Part shown: piece after piece, positions 1 through 13,165 of the stretch
Layout of the letters: each line of letters opens with the position of its first letter
Position numbering within the stretch: position 1 is the stretch's first letter
Assembly: GCA_035041965.1 (NCBI GenBank)
Contig: JAPYMA010001453.1
Coordinates: 1-64,000, forward strand
Origin: Anisakis pegreffii
Lineage: Eukaryota; Nematoda; Chromadorea; Rhabditida; Anisakidae
Direction of reading: 5' to 3'
DNA: 64,000 nucleotides
Program-made: the position numbers and the translations under genes
The notes under the pieces: model-generated
Told to the model about the DNA's origin: nothing
The model's input: the letters and a program-made list of their open reading frames with translations, nothing else
The model's database searches: none

Positions 1-3000
1 TGAACGTGTCAAACCAATATTTCTTTAGTAATGTATAATACCTATTGATCTATCGTGATCAAATGCATACAAATGAGCACCATTGCGCCAGCTGAGATGA
101 TAGCTTTAATAAAATAGCTATATCTTCTCAATTAAGCAAAATCGCTCGACATGATATATACTTTTCTGAATGCAGAGATTCTGCTCGATCGACTGGTGTG
201 AACAATTTGATATGTTATTGGTCAAAGCTGAGAGTACTGTAGGTTTGAATGTGCCAACCCCTCTAGCATCAGAAAAATAGCTGTAACTCGTCGTAAGGGA
301 AAATTTGCTCGGCAACCTTTACAATTTTAGAAAGCAGAGATTCTGCGCAATCGAATGATGTATAAATATCGATATGTTGCTGGGCAAACCTGAGAAGACA
401 CTAGGCTTGAACGTGTCAAACCAATATTTCTTTAGTAATGTATAATACCTATTGATCTATCGTGATCAAATGCATACAAATGAGCACCATTGCGCCAGCT
501 GAGATGATAGCTTTAATAAAATAGCTATATCTTCTCAATTAAGCAAAATCGCTCGACATGATATATACTTTTCTGAATGCAGAGATTCTGCTCGATGGAC
601 TGGTGTGAAGAAATTGATATGTTACTGGTCAAAGCTGAGAGTACTGTAGGTTTGAATGTGCCAACCCCTCTAGCATCAGAAAAATAGCTGTAACTCGTCG
701 TAAGGGAAAATTTGCTCGGCAACCTTTACAATTTTAGAAAGCAGAGATTCTGCGCAATCGAATGATGTATAAATATCGATATGTTGCTGGGCAAACCTGA
801 GAAGACACTAGGCTTGAACGTGTCAAACCAATATTTCTTTAGTAATGTATAATACCTATTGATCTATCGTGATCAAATGCATACAAATGAGCACCATTGC
901 GCCAGCTGAGATGATAGCTTTAATAAAATAGCTATATCTTCTCAATTAAGCAAAATCGCTCGACATGATATATACTTTTCTGAATGCAGAGATTCTGCTC
1001 GATGGACTGGTGTGAAGAAATTGATATGTTACTGGTCAAAGCTGAGAGTACTGTAGGTTTGAATGTGCCAACCCCTCTAGCATCAGAAAAATAGCTGTAA
1101 CTCGTCGTAAGGGAAAATTTGCTCGGCAACCTTTACAATTTTAGAAAGCAGAGATTCTGCGCAATCGAATGATGTATAAATATCGATATGTTGCTGGGCA
1201 AACCTGAGAAGACACTAGGCTTGAACGTGTCAAACCAATATTTCTTTAGTAATGTATAATACCTATTGATCTATCGTGATCAAATGCATACAAATGAGCA
1301 CCATTGCGCCAGCTGAGATGATAGCTTTAATAAAATAGCTATATCTTCTCAATTAAGCAAAATCGCTCGACATGATATATACTTTTCTGAATGCAGAGAT
1401 TCTGCTCGATGGACTGGTGTGAAGAAATTGATATGTTACTGGTCAAAGCTGAGAGTATTGTAGGTTTGAATGTGCCAACCCCTCTAGCATCAGAAAAATA
1501 GCTGTAACTCGTCGTAAGGGAAAATTTGCTCGGCAACCTTTACAATTTTAGAAAGCAGAGATTCTGCGCAATCGAATGATGTATAAATATCGATATGTTG
1601 CTGGGCAAACCTGAGAAGACACTAGGCTTGAACGTGTCAAACCAATATTTCTTTAGTAATGTATAATACCTATTGATCTATCGTGATCAAATGCATACAA
1701 ATGAGCACCATTGCGCCAGCTGAGATGATAGCTTTAATAAAATAGCTATATCTTCTCAATTAAGCAAAATCGCTCGACATGATATATACTTTTCTGAATG
1801 CAGAGATTCTGCTCGATGGACTGGTGTGAAGAAATTGATATGTTACTGGTCAAAGCTGAGAGTACTGTAGGTTTGAATGTGCCAACCCCTCTAGCATCAG
1901 AAAAATAGCTGTAACTCGTCGTAAGGGATAATTTGCTCGGCAAACTTTACAATTTTAGAAAGCAGAGATTCTGCGCAATCGAATGATGTATAAATATCGA
2001 TATGTTGCTGGGCAAACCTGAGAAGACACTAGGCTTGAACGTGTCAAACCAATATTTCTTTAGTAATGTATAATACCTATTGATCTATCGTGATCAAATG
2101 CATACAAATGAGCACCATTGCGCCAGCTGAGATGATAGCTTTAATAAAATAGCTATATCTTCTCAATTAAGCAAAATCGCTCGACATGATATATACTTTT
2201 CTGAATGCAGAGATTCTGCTCGATGGACTGGTGTGAAGAAATTGATATGTTACTGGTCAAAGCTGAGAGTACTGTAGGTTTGAATGTGCCAACCCCTCTA
2301 GCATCAGAAAAATAGCTGTAACTCGTCGTAAGGGAAAATTTGCTCGGCAACCTTTACAATTTTAGAAAGCAGAGATTCTGCGCAATCGAATGATGTATAA
2401 ATATCGATATGTTGCTGGGCAAACCTGAGAAGACACTAGGCTTGAACGTGTCAAACCAATATTTCTTTAGTAATGTATAATACCTATTGATCTATCGTGA
2501 TCAAATGCATACAAATGAGCACCATTGCGCCAGCTGAGATGATAGCTTTAATAAAATAGCTATATCTTCTCAATTAAGCAAAATCGCTCGACATGATATA
2601 TACTTTTCTGAATGCAGAGATTCTGCTCGATGGACTGGTGTGAAGAAATTGATATGTTACTGGTCAAAGCTGAGAGTACTGTAGGTTTGAATGTGCCAAC
2701 CCCTCTAGCATCAGAAAAATAGCTGTAACTCGTCGTAAGGGAAAATTTGCTCGGCAACCTTTACAATTTTAGAAAGCAGAGATTCTGCGCAATCGAATGA
2801 TGTATAAATATCGATATGTTGCTGGGCAAACCTGAGAAGACACTAGGCTTGAACGTGTCAAACCAATATTTCTTTAGTAATGTATAATACCTATTGATCT
2901 ATCGTGATCAAATGCATACAAATGAGCACCATTGCGCCAGCTGAGATGATAGCTTTAATAAAATAGCTATATCTTCTCAATTAAGCAAAATCGCTCGACA

Positions 3001-4814
3001 TGATATATACTTTTCTGAATGCAGAGATTCTGCTCGATGGACTGGTGTGAAGAAATTGATATGTTACTGGTCAAAGCTGAGAGTACTGTAGGTTTGAATG
3101 TGCCAACCCCTCTAGCATCAGAAAAATAGCTGTAACTCGTCGTAAGGGAAAATTTGCTCGGCAACCTTTACAATTTTAGAAAGCAGAGATTCTGCGCAAT
3201 CGAATGATGTATAAATATCGATATGTTGCTGGGCAAACCTGAGAAGACACTAGGCTTGAACGTGTCAAACCAATATTTCTTTAGTAATGTATAATACCTA
3301 TTGATCTATCGTGATCAAATGCATACAAATGAGCACCATTGCGCCAGCTGAGATGATAGCTTTAATAAAATAGCTATATCTTCTCAATTAAGCAAAATCG
3401 CTCGACATGATATATACTTTTCTGAATGCAGAGATTCTGCTCGATGGACTGGTGTGAAGAAATTGATATGTTACTGGTCAAAGCTGAGAGTACTGTAGGT
3501 TTGAATGTGCCAACCCCTCTAGCATCAGAAAAATAGCTGTAACTCGTCGTAAGGGAAAATTTGCTCGGCAACCTTTACAATTTTAGAAAGCAGAGATTCT
3601 GCGCAATCGAATGATGTATAAATATCGATATGTTGCTGGGCAAACCTGAGAAGACACTAGGCTTTAACGTGTCAAACCAATATTTCTTTAGTAATGTATA
3701 ATACCTATTGATCTATCGTGATCAAATGCATGCAAATGAGCACCATTGCGCCAGCTGAGATGATAGCTTTAATAAAATAGCTATATCTTCTCAATTAAGC
3801 AAAATCGCTCGACATGATATATACTTTTCTGAATGCAGAGATTCTGCTCGATCGACTGGTGTGAACAATTTGATATGTTATTGGTCAAAGCTGAGAGTAC
3901 TGTAGGTTTGAATGTGCCAACCCCTCTAGCATCAGAAAAATAGCTGTAACTCGTCGTAAGGGAAAATTTGCTCGGCAACCTTTACAATTTTAGAAAGCAG
4001 AGATTCTGCGCAATCGAATGATGTATAAATATCGATATGTTGCTGGGCAAACCTGAGAAGACACTAGGCTTGAACGTGTCAAACCAATATTTCTTTAGTA
4101 ATGTATAATACCTATTGATCTATCGTGATCAAATGCATACAAATGAGCACCATTGCGCCAGCTGAGATGATAGCTTTAATAAAATAGCTATATCTTCTCA
4201 ATTAAGCAAAATCGCTCGACATGATATATACTTTTCTGAATGCAGAGATTCTGCTCGATCGACTGGTGTGAACAATTTGATATGTTATTGGTCAAAGCTG
4301 AGAGTACTGTAGGTTTGAATGTGCCAACCCCTCTAGCATCAGAAAAATAGCTGTAACTCGTCGTAAGGGAAAATTTGCTCGGCAACCTTTACAATTTTAG
4401 AAAGCAGAGATTCTGCGCAATCGAATGATGTATAAATATCGATATGTTGCTGGGCAAACCTGAGAAGACACTAGGCTTGAACGTGTCAAACCAATATTTC
4501 TTTAGTAATGTATAATACCTATTGATCTATCGTGATGAAATGCATACAAATGAGCACCATTGCGCCAGCTGAGATGATAGCTTTAATAAAATAGCTATAT
4601 CTTCTCAATTAAGCAAAATCGCTCGGCATGATATATACCTTTCTGAATGCAGAGATTGTGCTCGATGGACTGGTGTGAACAATTTGATATGTCATTGGTC
4701 AAAGCTGAGAGTACTGTAGGTTTGAATGTGCCAACCCCTCTAGCATCAGAAAAATAGCTGTAACTCGTCGTAAGGGAAAATTTGCTCGGCAACCTTTACA
4801 TTTTTAGAAAGCAG
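1..4814. repeat. 407-bp satellite array, about 11.8 copies
   Basis: The sequence repeats with an exact 407-bp period (unit starts at 1, 408, 815 and so on to 4478). It runs from the window edge to 4814, so the array continues to the left. Copies are nearly identical. Two sequence classes exist around the motif after GCAGAGATTCTGC: the first copy and copies 10-12 carry GTGAACAATTTG, and copies 2-9 carry GTGAAGAAATTG. Copy 12, at the right edge, is the most divergent. Each unit contains a 65-codon minus-strand ORF, which I do not regard as a gene because it has no upstream exon, no signal and no family resemblance. The unit is itself a diverged internal duplication (see findings). Confidence 0.98.
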
Positions 4815-5712
4815 TCATATGTCATATGTCTGAATGCCAGCAAGTCACCGAAAACTTCCATCATATTTGAATAGGCAGAATTATGACGAAGGTGCTGAAA
4901 TTCTGACCGTTTCTCATAATTCTCAATAGTAACATATTGGTCTATATTTTTGGAGCACGAAATGTATACTCTATGTATTCAACAAATTCAGATTTTATTA
5001 TTGGGGAGCAATTTGACATTTGATATGCAGATGATTTTCCAACGAAACAATTTAAATATCAACTCGGATTGCGTGAAAGTCAACGGACGTTCCGTGGACT
5101 GCATGGAGCATCGCCACGATAAATTTCTGCGTTAATATAACATAATGCGCATGAATTGTGAAAGTATTTTCTCGTATAATGGTATGTTTCACTCATTCTA
5201 CATGGCTTTGGAACTGTTTTAAATTTTCCGTAGGAACAATATTTTAAGAATGTTATCGTTTTATCAAGAAGTCGTTGGTCATTTGCAACATTGAAGGGTA
5301 AGGAGGTTTGTATCATTCTGTACGCTTATTTGTAGGCATGATTACAAAATACTACATGATATCTCTTAAAATTTGTTCACTAATTGTTTCATTCACGATA
5401 TCATATGACGACTGATTGCAAATGACTTCTCAAGTTTTTAAATGTATCACTATGCAAGTTTGAACTGTGTATATGTATGTGACTGATAAAATACCGATTA
5501 AAACAAATACTTTGCAAATCAATATGGTGATCATATGTAAATTCGAACAATAAACCACTGCACCGTACCACGATCCCTCCAAACTCATCATATCTCGCGA
5601 AATTTTTTGAATCTTCTGCTATGATAAATTATGTTCAGACTGTATTGTAATACTGAGTTAATTGGGATAATATGATGGTTGATGTATATGAATTTCAGCG
5701 TTGAAAAATGTA
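4815..5712. other. Spacer between satellite and CAP gene
   Basis: About 900 bases of AT-rich sequence. It opens with a doubled TCATATG directly after the satellite edge. A 61-codon plus-strand ORF at 4950-5135 shows no splice context or recognisable protein. It holds the 3' flank of the minus-strand CAP gene. I see no other feature. Confidence 0.5.
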
Positions 5713-7834
5713 TCAATGCATTCGTATCACACAAGGAGGCATTTTGCTGGAGTCGGCGATTGCCGTCTTGAGCTTGCTTTTCTGATTCCCTTCATCTTTG
5801 TCACACAGTCCCTCGGAAGCCAAGCAGACCGAGTTCGAGAAAGTCGTACAGTCAGCGTCCACTTTGCATGGATCACCCAGTTCATAGATTGGCTCGTTGA
5901 TATAGTTGCCACTGAAACATTTAACTTCTTTCTTCATGAATCTTACCAAGGACGCAAACGTGCTAGATTAACTTGAATTTGGTCGGTGAGAATACCGGAA
6001 GGTTCTCATCATATGGAAAGTTGAAAGACACACGAATGAGATGTTCACGTACGCTTTCAAGTATTGACAAACAACAAGTGCCGAATTCCATCCCTCGCCA
6101 GCTTTACCGCAATTCCTCGCAATGCCACAACCGACTTTCGTCGTATCGCCCCAAGCCATCTGCAAAATGCAAAGAGTTTGTTGAGAATTTGAACGATATT
6201 TTGAACGGTGAAGTGACGAACTACTGAAAGTGTGGCAGAGTGAGCAGAATTCCAAGCGAAACATCAAGAAGAGTTATTATCCATCAAGTTGAGTTGAAAC
6301 AGTTCAGAGAGCACGTTAAGCGAACAACAACTAAGCGTAAGTTAAAGATTTAACCACATACAAATGATAATTTGGAAGATCAAGCATCGTTTCAATCAGT
6401 GAAAGTTTTAGAATTTTGCTATAAATGGGTAACATTCAGGAATTGTTAAGAATTCGTTTGAATACCAAAGATAATAAGCAAATTCACCTGTGTGAAGTGA
6501 CCAACGCCTTGATTGAATACCTCAACAGTCATAATATTATCCGCATTCGAGATGCCGTACTCTTTCAGCTCATTCCACCATGCTTGCATTGCGGACTCCA
6601 TCAGCTTCTCTAAAACGAAACAACAAATGCTCATTTCGGCTCTCCCATTGTAGATCTTGAACAGGTGTCCCTCGGCTGTATTTCTATGGAAGAATTTCAG
6701 CAGAACTTGGACTTCAACAATTTTATATGTATGCTTTATTTTGATTGGGCAAGAGCATTGCTGCAACATTCATCTATAACGAAAGATTTTCGTCAACAAG
6801 TCACGATTTCGATGAAGTTGACCCGGAGAAACTATCTATCGTAGGTTGCTCATGTTAAAACGTAAGATGTCAATGATGAATGGCGACCGTTAGATGCCAT
6901 GTTGCCACCGGTCCAGTACTGATAGAGATTCTCGCCAGCGCCGTGACGAAATTCGTCCGTAGAATGCTCGAAGACACATCGATCCGCCCAGACTTGCGAC
7001 TGATTCTCCAGCTTACAGTCCCAACTCTGAATACGACAATCGAAACATCATTATGGACACCACTAGCGTTATCATTATCATTATTGGTGTCATGATGACT
7101 GCTGTTATTAGTAATGCATCTGAAGTCATGCTCATTATTGTCATTGCCGCATCACTATCACAATCGTGCAAGCACTAACCAACTTATAGATATTCTTTCC
7201 AGACGGTGCAAAACCACCACCCTTTGTTTTTGCATGGCCGAATGCAAGAATTGATCTCAGCTTATTGTGCTCATCTTCGGTCACCGCGCGCACTTCATCA
7301 GATATTTTCGAATTTGCGCATTGTTGTTGCTGTGTGCAAACTGAAATAAACTCTTCAAGCAGATTATATTGTTGAGGTGTTAGCTCACCTGAATATGTCA
7401 CCAACTGAATTAGGATAAAGCGGACACAGGAACGGTAAAATGGAGCTATGATCTTCTGGTAGCTGATCAAATTGAATTTAAGGATTGAATAAAGAATGAA
7501 CATTTAGCTCTTTAAAATGTCGTTTAGGACGCTTGAAAGCTTTCAGGTCAATACCGCAGCGTTATCGATCTGAATGATTTTTGAGCTGAACAGCTTATCT
7601 CAAGGTGGGATTCGATTTGTCAGCTCGGTGAACAGCTATCATGTCGATACAACCATTCTCACGTATTCCGTCGAGCGATATGGGTTGTTATCACGTTTAG
7701 ATTATGAAGGATTCCCCTAATTGGTGAAGTTATATGCAATGGATGAAATATGAGTGAATTAAGCGATGAATTCAAGAGAAACTCAACTAACCAACTGCAC
7801 TCAACACAAATGTTAGAACGGTCAGGAAGAGCAT
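5713..7834 (-). CDS. Secreted CAP/SCP-TAPS protein (venom allergen-like)
   Basis: Six exons join in consistent phase: 7834-7792, 7388-7180, 7026 to about 6909, 6609-6488, 6159-6053 and 5911-5713. They give about 265 residues. Exon 1 encodes a signal peptide (MLFLTVLTFVLSAVG). The mature protein has the CAP signatures in order: DEHNKLRS, the helix WDCKLENQSQVWADRC, GENLYQYW, WWNELKEYG, and GHFTQ joined across an intron to MAWGDTTKVGCG, then VVCQY. The two His and two Glu residues of the CAP cavity are present. A cysteine-rich hinge (GNYINEPIYELGDPC) and a short tail follow. The end of exon 3 is uncertain: donors at 6909 or 6888 keep the same frame. In nematodes this family includes secreted ASP/VAL proteins. 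The molecular function here is unknown and I infer only secretion. Confidence 0.93.
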
Positions 7835-10107
7835 CACTAGAGTAGACTGAAGATTGAAGAACGACTCAACAACCTGATAGGATTCATCTATAAAATCACT
7901 ATTTTATACCGTTCAGAAAACGACACCATTTGCAATTCAATTGTGCTTACACAAAAGAATTGCGGTCTGCAAATAAATATTTTCTCAAGTGGGTGTCTCA
8001 TTGAATATGGAAGAAAGAAGCATTACGCAATGGAATAAACCATATAATCATTTTTATTGTTTTATCCTTTGTATTATTCGTGTTATTACTATTAATATCA
8101 ATATTGATATTGCTGTCATTTTTATTTTGATTATTTTTATTTGCATGATATTATGATTGCTTCAATGAAGAATGGATGTAAAGTAGGAATGCAGCGTGTT
8201 TGATGATTAAATATTCTATCAATGGCGCTTGAGAATTTCATAGAAATGATTCCGTCGAAACGATTTCACGGATCGCAAACAATTGTTTAAACGTATCTTT
8301 TCCTTTATTTTCATGTATTTGTTCACACAACACCAACAAAAATATAAATACAGCAGCATACAATTGAAATCGATGAACAAGCTTAAGGGTGTCTGTTTTA
8401 TCTGTAACAATTCATCACAATACCTTTAATATTATTACCGTATGTATCATTGCTTTTATTCGTGATACGCTTATTGCTGTTCCCATTGTTGTCATTGATT
8501 CGATTCATTACTGTTAGTTGTTTGATCACGCCCGTAAGTTTACATGATCCCATCATAAAACTCTCTCTGAGCAAATTCATCGCATTTGCAATAGTTGAAT
8601 TCAACACAAACTTCAAATGGTTTGCTGTATGCAAATGCAGAATGTTGAATAATCTGATTCGGGTGCATCCATAAGGATGAATGAAGAAAAACTTATTGGA
8701 ATAAGTGGACGATTGAATGGGGGACAAAGGAGATTCAAGTCCAAGATGTGCACTTCACTGAACACATGATATCGTCGTTACTTTTCAACTTTTTCAAATT
8801 TTTCTAATTGATTTTGCCCATTGCTGAGCAACCGAAATGAACTTGAATAGAATCGCTGAATAACGAAATTTAAATGTCTCATATTTAATGCAATCAAGCG
8901 AGAGATTTGTGTTTTTTTTAATTGAGGTGCTGTCGGTGTATAAACAATTACGCACGCACAACTTATAATTTACCAGACACATAACTGAACGATTGAATAT
9001 GATACAATTACATAAAGGTAATCATGAAAAATACATACGGAACGAACGGACAAAGGAAATGAGTGCTCAGGATAAACAGATACAGACAGATTCACCACAA
9101 TGTTGAAGATCTATTCCAATAGCTAATCGAATATGATTGAAAGATATGATCACCTATATACTATGTCATAATATCACATATACTATGCACATGACACACT
9201 AATACATATTATACTATGTCATATTACCTACTAATATATAGTAAGCACAACGAACATTTGAATGCGATTATGACCTAGGGCAGCAATCAAATCACTTTCA
9301 TTAGTGTTGAGCTTCAACTAAGTCCTTGCAGAATATATTGCGGACTAATGAGTGTTTTCAGTGCCTTTCCTTGTCGTTTTTGCTATTTGGTATTTGCCCG
9401 AGTTGACCAGGATTAAACTGCACAGACCGATCTCACTTGAATGGTGGTTGTTCTATGTGCTGTACGTAGTGGCATCACTTGTTTTTTCATTGCTGAAATA
9501 TTCATCACTGAATTAAAGCTAAATCGCACGTCAGCTAATCGGTCATGTTAGCGTTGTTGTGGCCGTGGATGCATCAATATTAAATCAATCATCAACAGAA
9601 TCGTTTTTGTCGATTGATGTTTTCAGTTTCAGTTCACTCATTCACAAGATCATTTGAAAACTTACATCTTAAATGATCCTGTGAGCGTTTCTTGATGAGT
9701 TTCGATATTGATGTAAGCCACGCATCTAATGCAGGTGCTATCTTCACTATTTTCAATTCAATTTGGGTAAATACCGAAATGTTTACTCGAATTTTGCCTA
9801 CAATGCAGAAATGAGAAAATTCCTTTCAGCAAAATATCACTTCCCCTATCGGTTGCTTTTCTAAGTGTTTCACTCCTTAAATTTGTCGGGTTTCGAGTCA
9901 TGTCGACAAGGGCACGCATTCAGTATAATGGACACGTATGGCTGGTTGGTTGCTCATTGTGATTTAATATGTTCTTCTATGAAAAGTGAATGCATGCCTT
10001 CAGTGACTAGCAAATATTATTGGAGAAACATATGATGAATGTGAACTATTCGTGCTGGTTCAATCGCTAAACAGCCATTAACAATAGCCATTCTTATAGA
10101 TGATGTT
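7835..10107. other. Intergenic, no gene recognised
   Basis: About 2.3 kb of AT-rich sequence between the start of the CAP gene and the end of the serpentine receptor gene. ORFs of 60-109 codons occur on both strands around 8219-8982, but none has splice context, a signal peptide or family resemblance. It should contain the promoter of the CAP gene near 7835. I see no clear element. Confidence 0.5.
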
Positions 10108-13100
10108 TTAAGCAAAGTATTTTCTTTGAGTAATGTCACGCAATACTATTGATGGCACATCAGAGCTAATGTACTTAACCCATATACTGCTTAGAAAGAC
10201 TAATTTCAATAATGGAGTTAAGTTTCTTGCAGTGAATATAAGGGTGAACGCAGCAAACGAATGCTCGAAATGAAAATCGAATAATGAATTTGAAATAAAA
10301 GTAAAGTGAAATAATTTGATCGAGTATAATACAAAAACAGTTTGACTCACTTTTATGACAGCAAAGTAAATCGAGAATTTTGGGTCGCATCGAGTTGTTA
10401 AAAATAAGGTATATTATGGCCATACCACCTAAAATCAGCAGTTCATTTTATTTAATCTCAAACCGTCCAACGTCAAAGTGGCGATTTTGACTGGTGCCAA
10501 AGCTTGTGGTCCATGTCGACCCCTAATTACTTAGTGTTGCAACATAAAACTGAACCGATAGTGAAATCATCGAACTGAGTTCAATCTCTATATATTGTCA
10601 TGAAATTCGTTCAGAATCACGTTTTTTCCGTGACGAAATCAATTTTGCAGTGAATGGAATTTGATTAGGTTCGGTGGAAACGACTTCAAGGTGGCGTTAG
10701 GAGTAATCGCCCGTTAATCTACTTAAGTGAAAGAACCGACGAACCGTGACAGGACTGCCATGTAATTTCGAGAATGATCGTGAACATTGGTGGCACTGGA
10801 ATGAATTGAATGAGGATGTACATCGAAGAAGCAGTCAGCAGCGGTAAGGATATGAGGAAGGTTTGCAGTAGAACCTTAAATTGTCATGAGAAAGTTCATT
10901 TTGAATGGTAATTATCGGCAGTTTGACAGTTGAACGTTGTGATAGTGCTCTCGGTTTTATCACCGACTGTATTATGATTAGTTTTACTGGAACATCGATG
11001 ACCACATAAGTGTAATTGTGCACGTAGTAGTGGTTTTATTTTTGAATGTATTGTTTTGTGGAATTATATCGCATACGTCATCGAGCATTTGTAATGACCG
11101 TAGGCGATAGAAATAAAGATAAAGTGAAGTGAAAACTAATAATCATGCATATTCAATACCTTCTTGGCCACTGGTGACAATTTAGTGCCAGCATCGTCAG
11201 ATCGTGTGATCACACATAGTCTGATTGTAATGGCTGCGTACTGCGATAAAATTATCAGCGTTGCAAGGCTATTCACGGACAATTGCAGCATATTTCCACC
11301 CTGAACACCACAGATTAGTCACACAAACTAAAATTCATCTAATCGGATTCTAGTCGTAGTCACTGATTTGATTTGAGAATCAAAGTTCATTTTGAAAGGA
11401 AATTATTCATCAAACACCATTCGGACAGCGTTCAGGAATACTGCATAAGCAATGATATGATTAATAGCATTAACGATGATAATAATAGCAATAATAATAA
11501 TAACGCTGAAATGATATCGTACAAGTTCTTTACTGGGATCCAAGCCGAAGAACCAGCTTCCCAGAGTAGTATTATAGTACATTGTAGGTCCGAACAGTAG
11601 CACTGATATTCCAAAGGACAATGGTATCAACATAAACAACCATGTGCGATAGCCAGTGAAAATCGTCTGAAAAAAATTTTCTGCGACTCTGGTGTGAATC
11701 TCAACATTGCATCCATTTTTTGTACTTAGCAGTCCAGCTTATGTTGTCGAGAGTTGTGCTAGTTAATCCTAATGCAGTACATCAATGATCGAGGAAAAAA
11801 TGAACATTCACGTGGATAAAAGTCTACTGAACTGATTTATTTTTTTAAATTTTTTTTCTTTTTTTCTTAAGAATGAATATGGCAGGGCGGATCTGATCAG
11901 TCATATTCTACCACAGCTGCAGTAAATGCAAATGAAAATGCAATTCGAAAGCATAACTTGAAAAACTGTGTGCTTCCATAGATAAAGATTGCTTTGCGTG
12001 AAGATACTGAACTGAATTATCACCACCCAACATTTGTGGTACTAAATACTTCATATTTCTCGATTCATCAATTCGTCAGTTGTAAAGGAAACAAACAAAT
12101 GATTTCTACTACCTCCATAAAGTCCGAACCGTAAACATCGCCGCATCGGTTGATGCCAAGATATATGGAAACAGCACAATAGGTTGTCCAGAAACCTGCA
12201 TGTACACAGTCAAATGGAAAGATGATTCAGCAGATGAAACTAAGCCATCTCAGTGCAATTCAATGACTTCATCCAACTGTCTTAAAAGCCTTCATTCCGA
12301 GCAGAATCCCACTTGGATCCGAAGAAACGAAAAATAAATGCCTTTAAAACTGGAATTCTCGAAATGGATAATAATGACTGATTATTAAAGTGATTTCAAT
12401 ATGTAGCTGAACACTGACAGCTTTTATATATGTTTTCATAGAACTAAAGCAGTGATTCCGTTGGCTGAATGTAAATTAGGAACGAACCCATAACACAATT
12501 TCCACAAATGATCATGAAAGTAGTCGCGTTGCATGCAGAGCTACCAAAAACTGAGAAGAAACCCGATATGATACCGAGTGATAACGTGAGAATATCGATG
12601 AAACCCATTACGGACATTATCTTATAGCAAGGCAGTTTGAAATTTGCCGGATTCAGAATGCCGATCATGCACGGAACGTACAGAGACTGAAATGGATATG
12701 TAAATCATCCGTAAGGAAACGACAAGTGCCTAAATATTATGAGCTTTGCAGTTATCGTCTAGCGATGATAGCTATTCAAGGCAACAGCAGAGACGAGTCA
12801 AGTCGCTCGGACAGTCGGCCAATTATGGAGGCGGTCAATTGTTCTGATAATTTGATCCAATCTCTAAACTGAGCCCCACTTTCCGGGATGTGTCGGAACG
12901 TTTGGCTTATTTGTTTGCAACAGAGGATAAAACGAGATGATGAGGCAAACAACGTTATGATATTGAAGTTTGACTGGCAACTCACGACGTAAAATAATCC
13001 AATTGCTATATATGTAGTACCGAGCGCCAGATCTTGTTGATTTAGTGTTTCGTTGAGGGTTTCACACTTTTTCGCAATATAATCCAGGTTTGATCTATCC

Positions 13101-13165
13101 AACCTGAAATGAATTCTAACCTTCAGTGGATGATACCTCAAATTCGTGAATTTTTGGCTGGGCAT
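10108..13165 (-). CDS. Serpentine type 7TM chemoreceptor, class T (srt)
   Basis: Eight exons in matched phase: 13165-12986, 12686-12488, 12195-12113, 11666-11523, 11300-11160, 10874-10745, 10428-10351 and a tentative last exon 10145-10108. They total 330 residues, the usual length for this nematode GPCR class. Class T landmarks appear in order: SLYVPCMIGIL after TM1, PCYKIMSVMGFIDIL in TM2, NCVMGFW and LGINRC around TM3, GYRTWLF in TM4, MYYNTTLGSWFFGLDP in the following loop, QTFLISLPLL and MYILIQF in TM6, and WQSCHGGMAIIYLIFN in TM7. I infer a plasma-membrane chemosensory receptor; the ligand is unknown. The start codon at 13165 is the best in-frame ATG, but an additional upstream 5' exon is possible because a TTTCAG lies inside the first exon. 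The C-terminal exon is the weakest part of the model. Confidence 0.88.

Noticed and set aside
118..4792. Twelve 65-codon minus-strand ORFs repeated every 407 bases
   Set aside because: They are products of the satellite period. No signal peptide, splice context or family resemblance, and they are kept open simply because the copies are near-identical.
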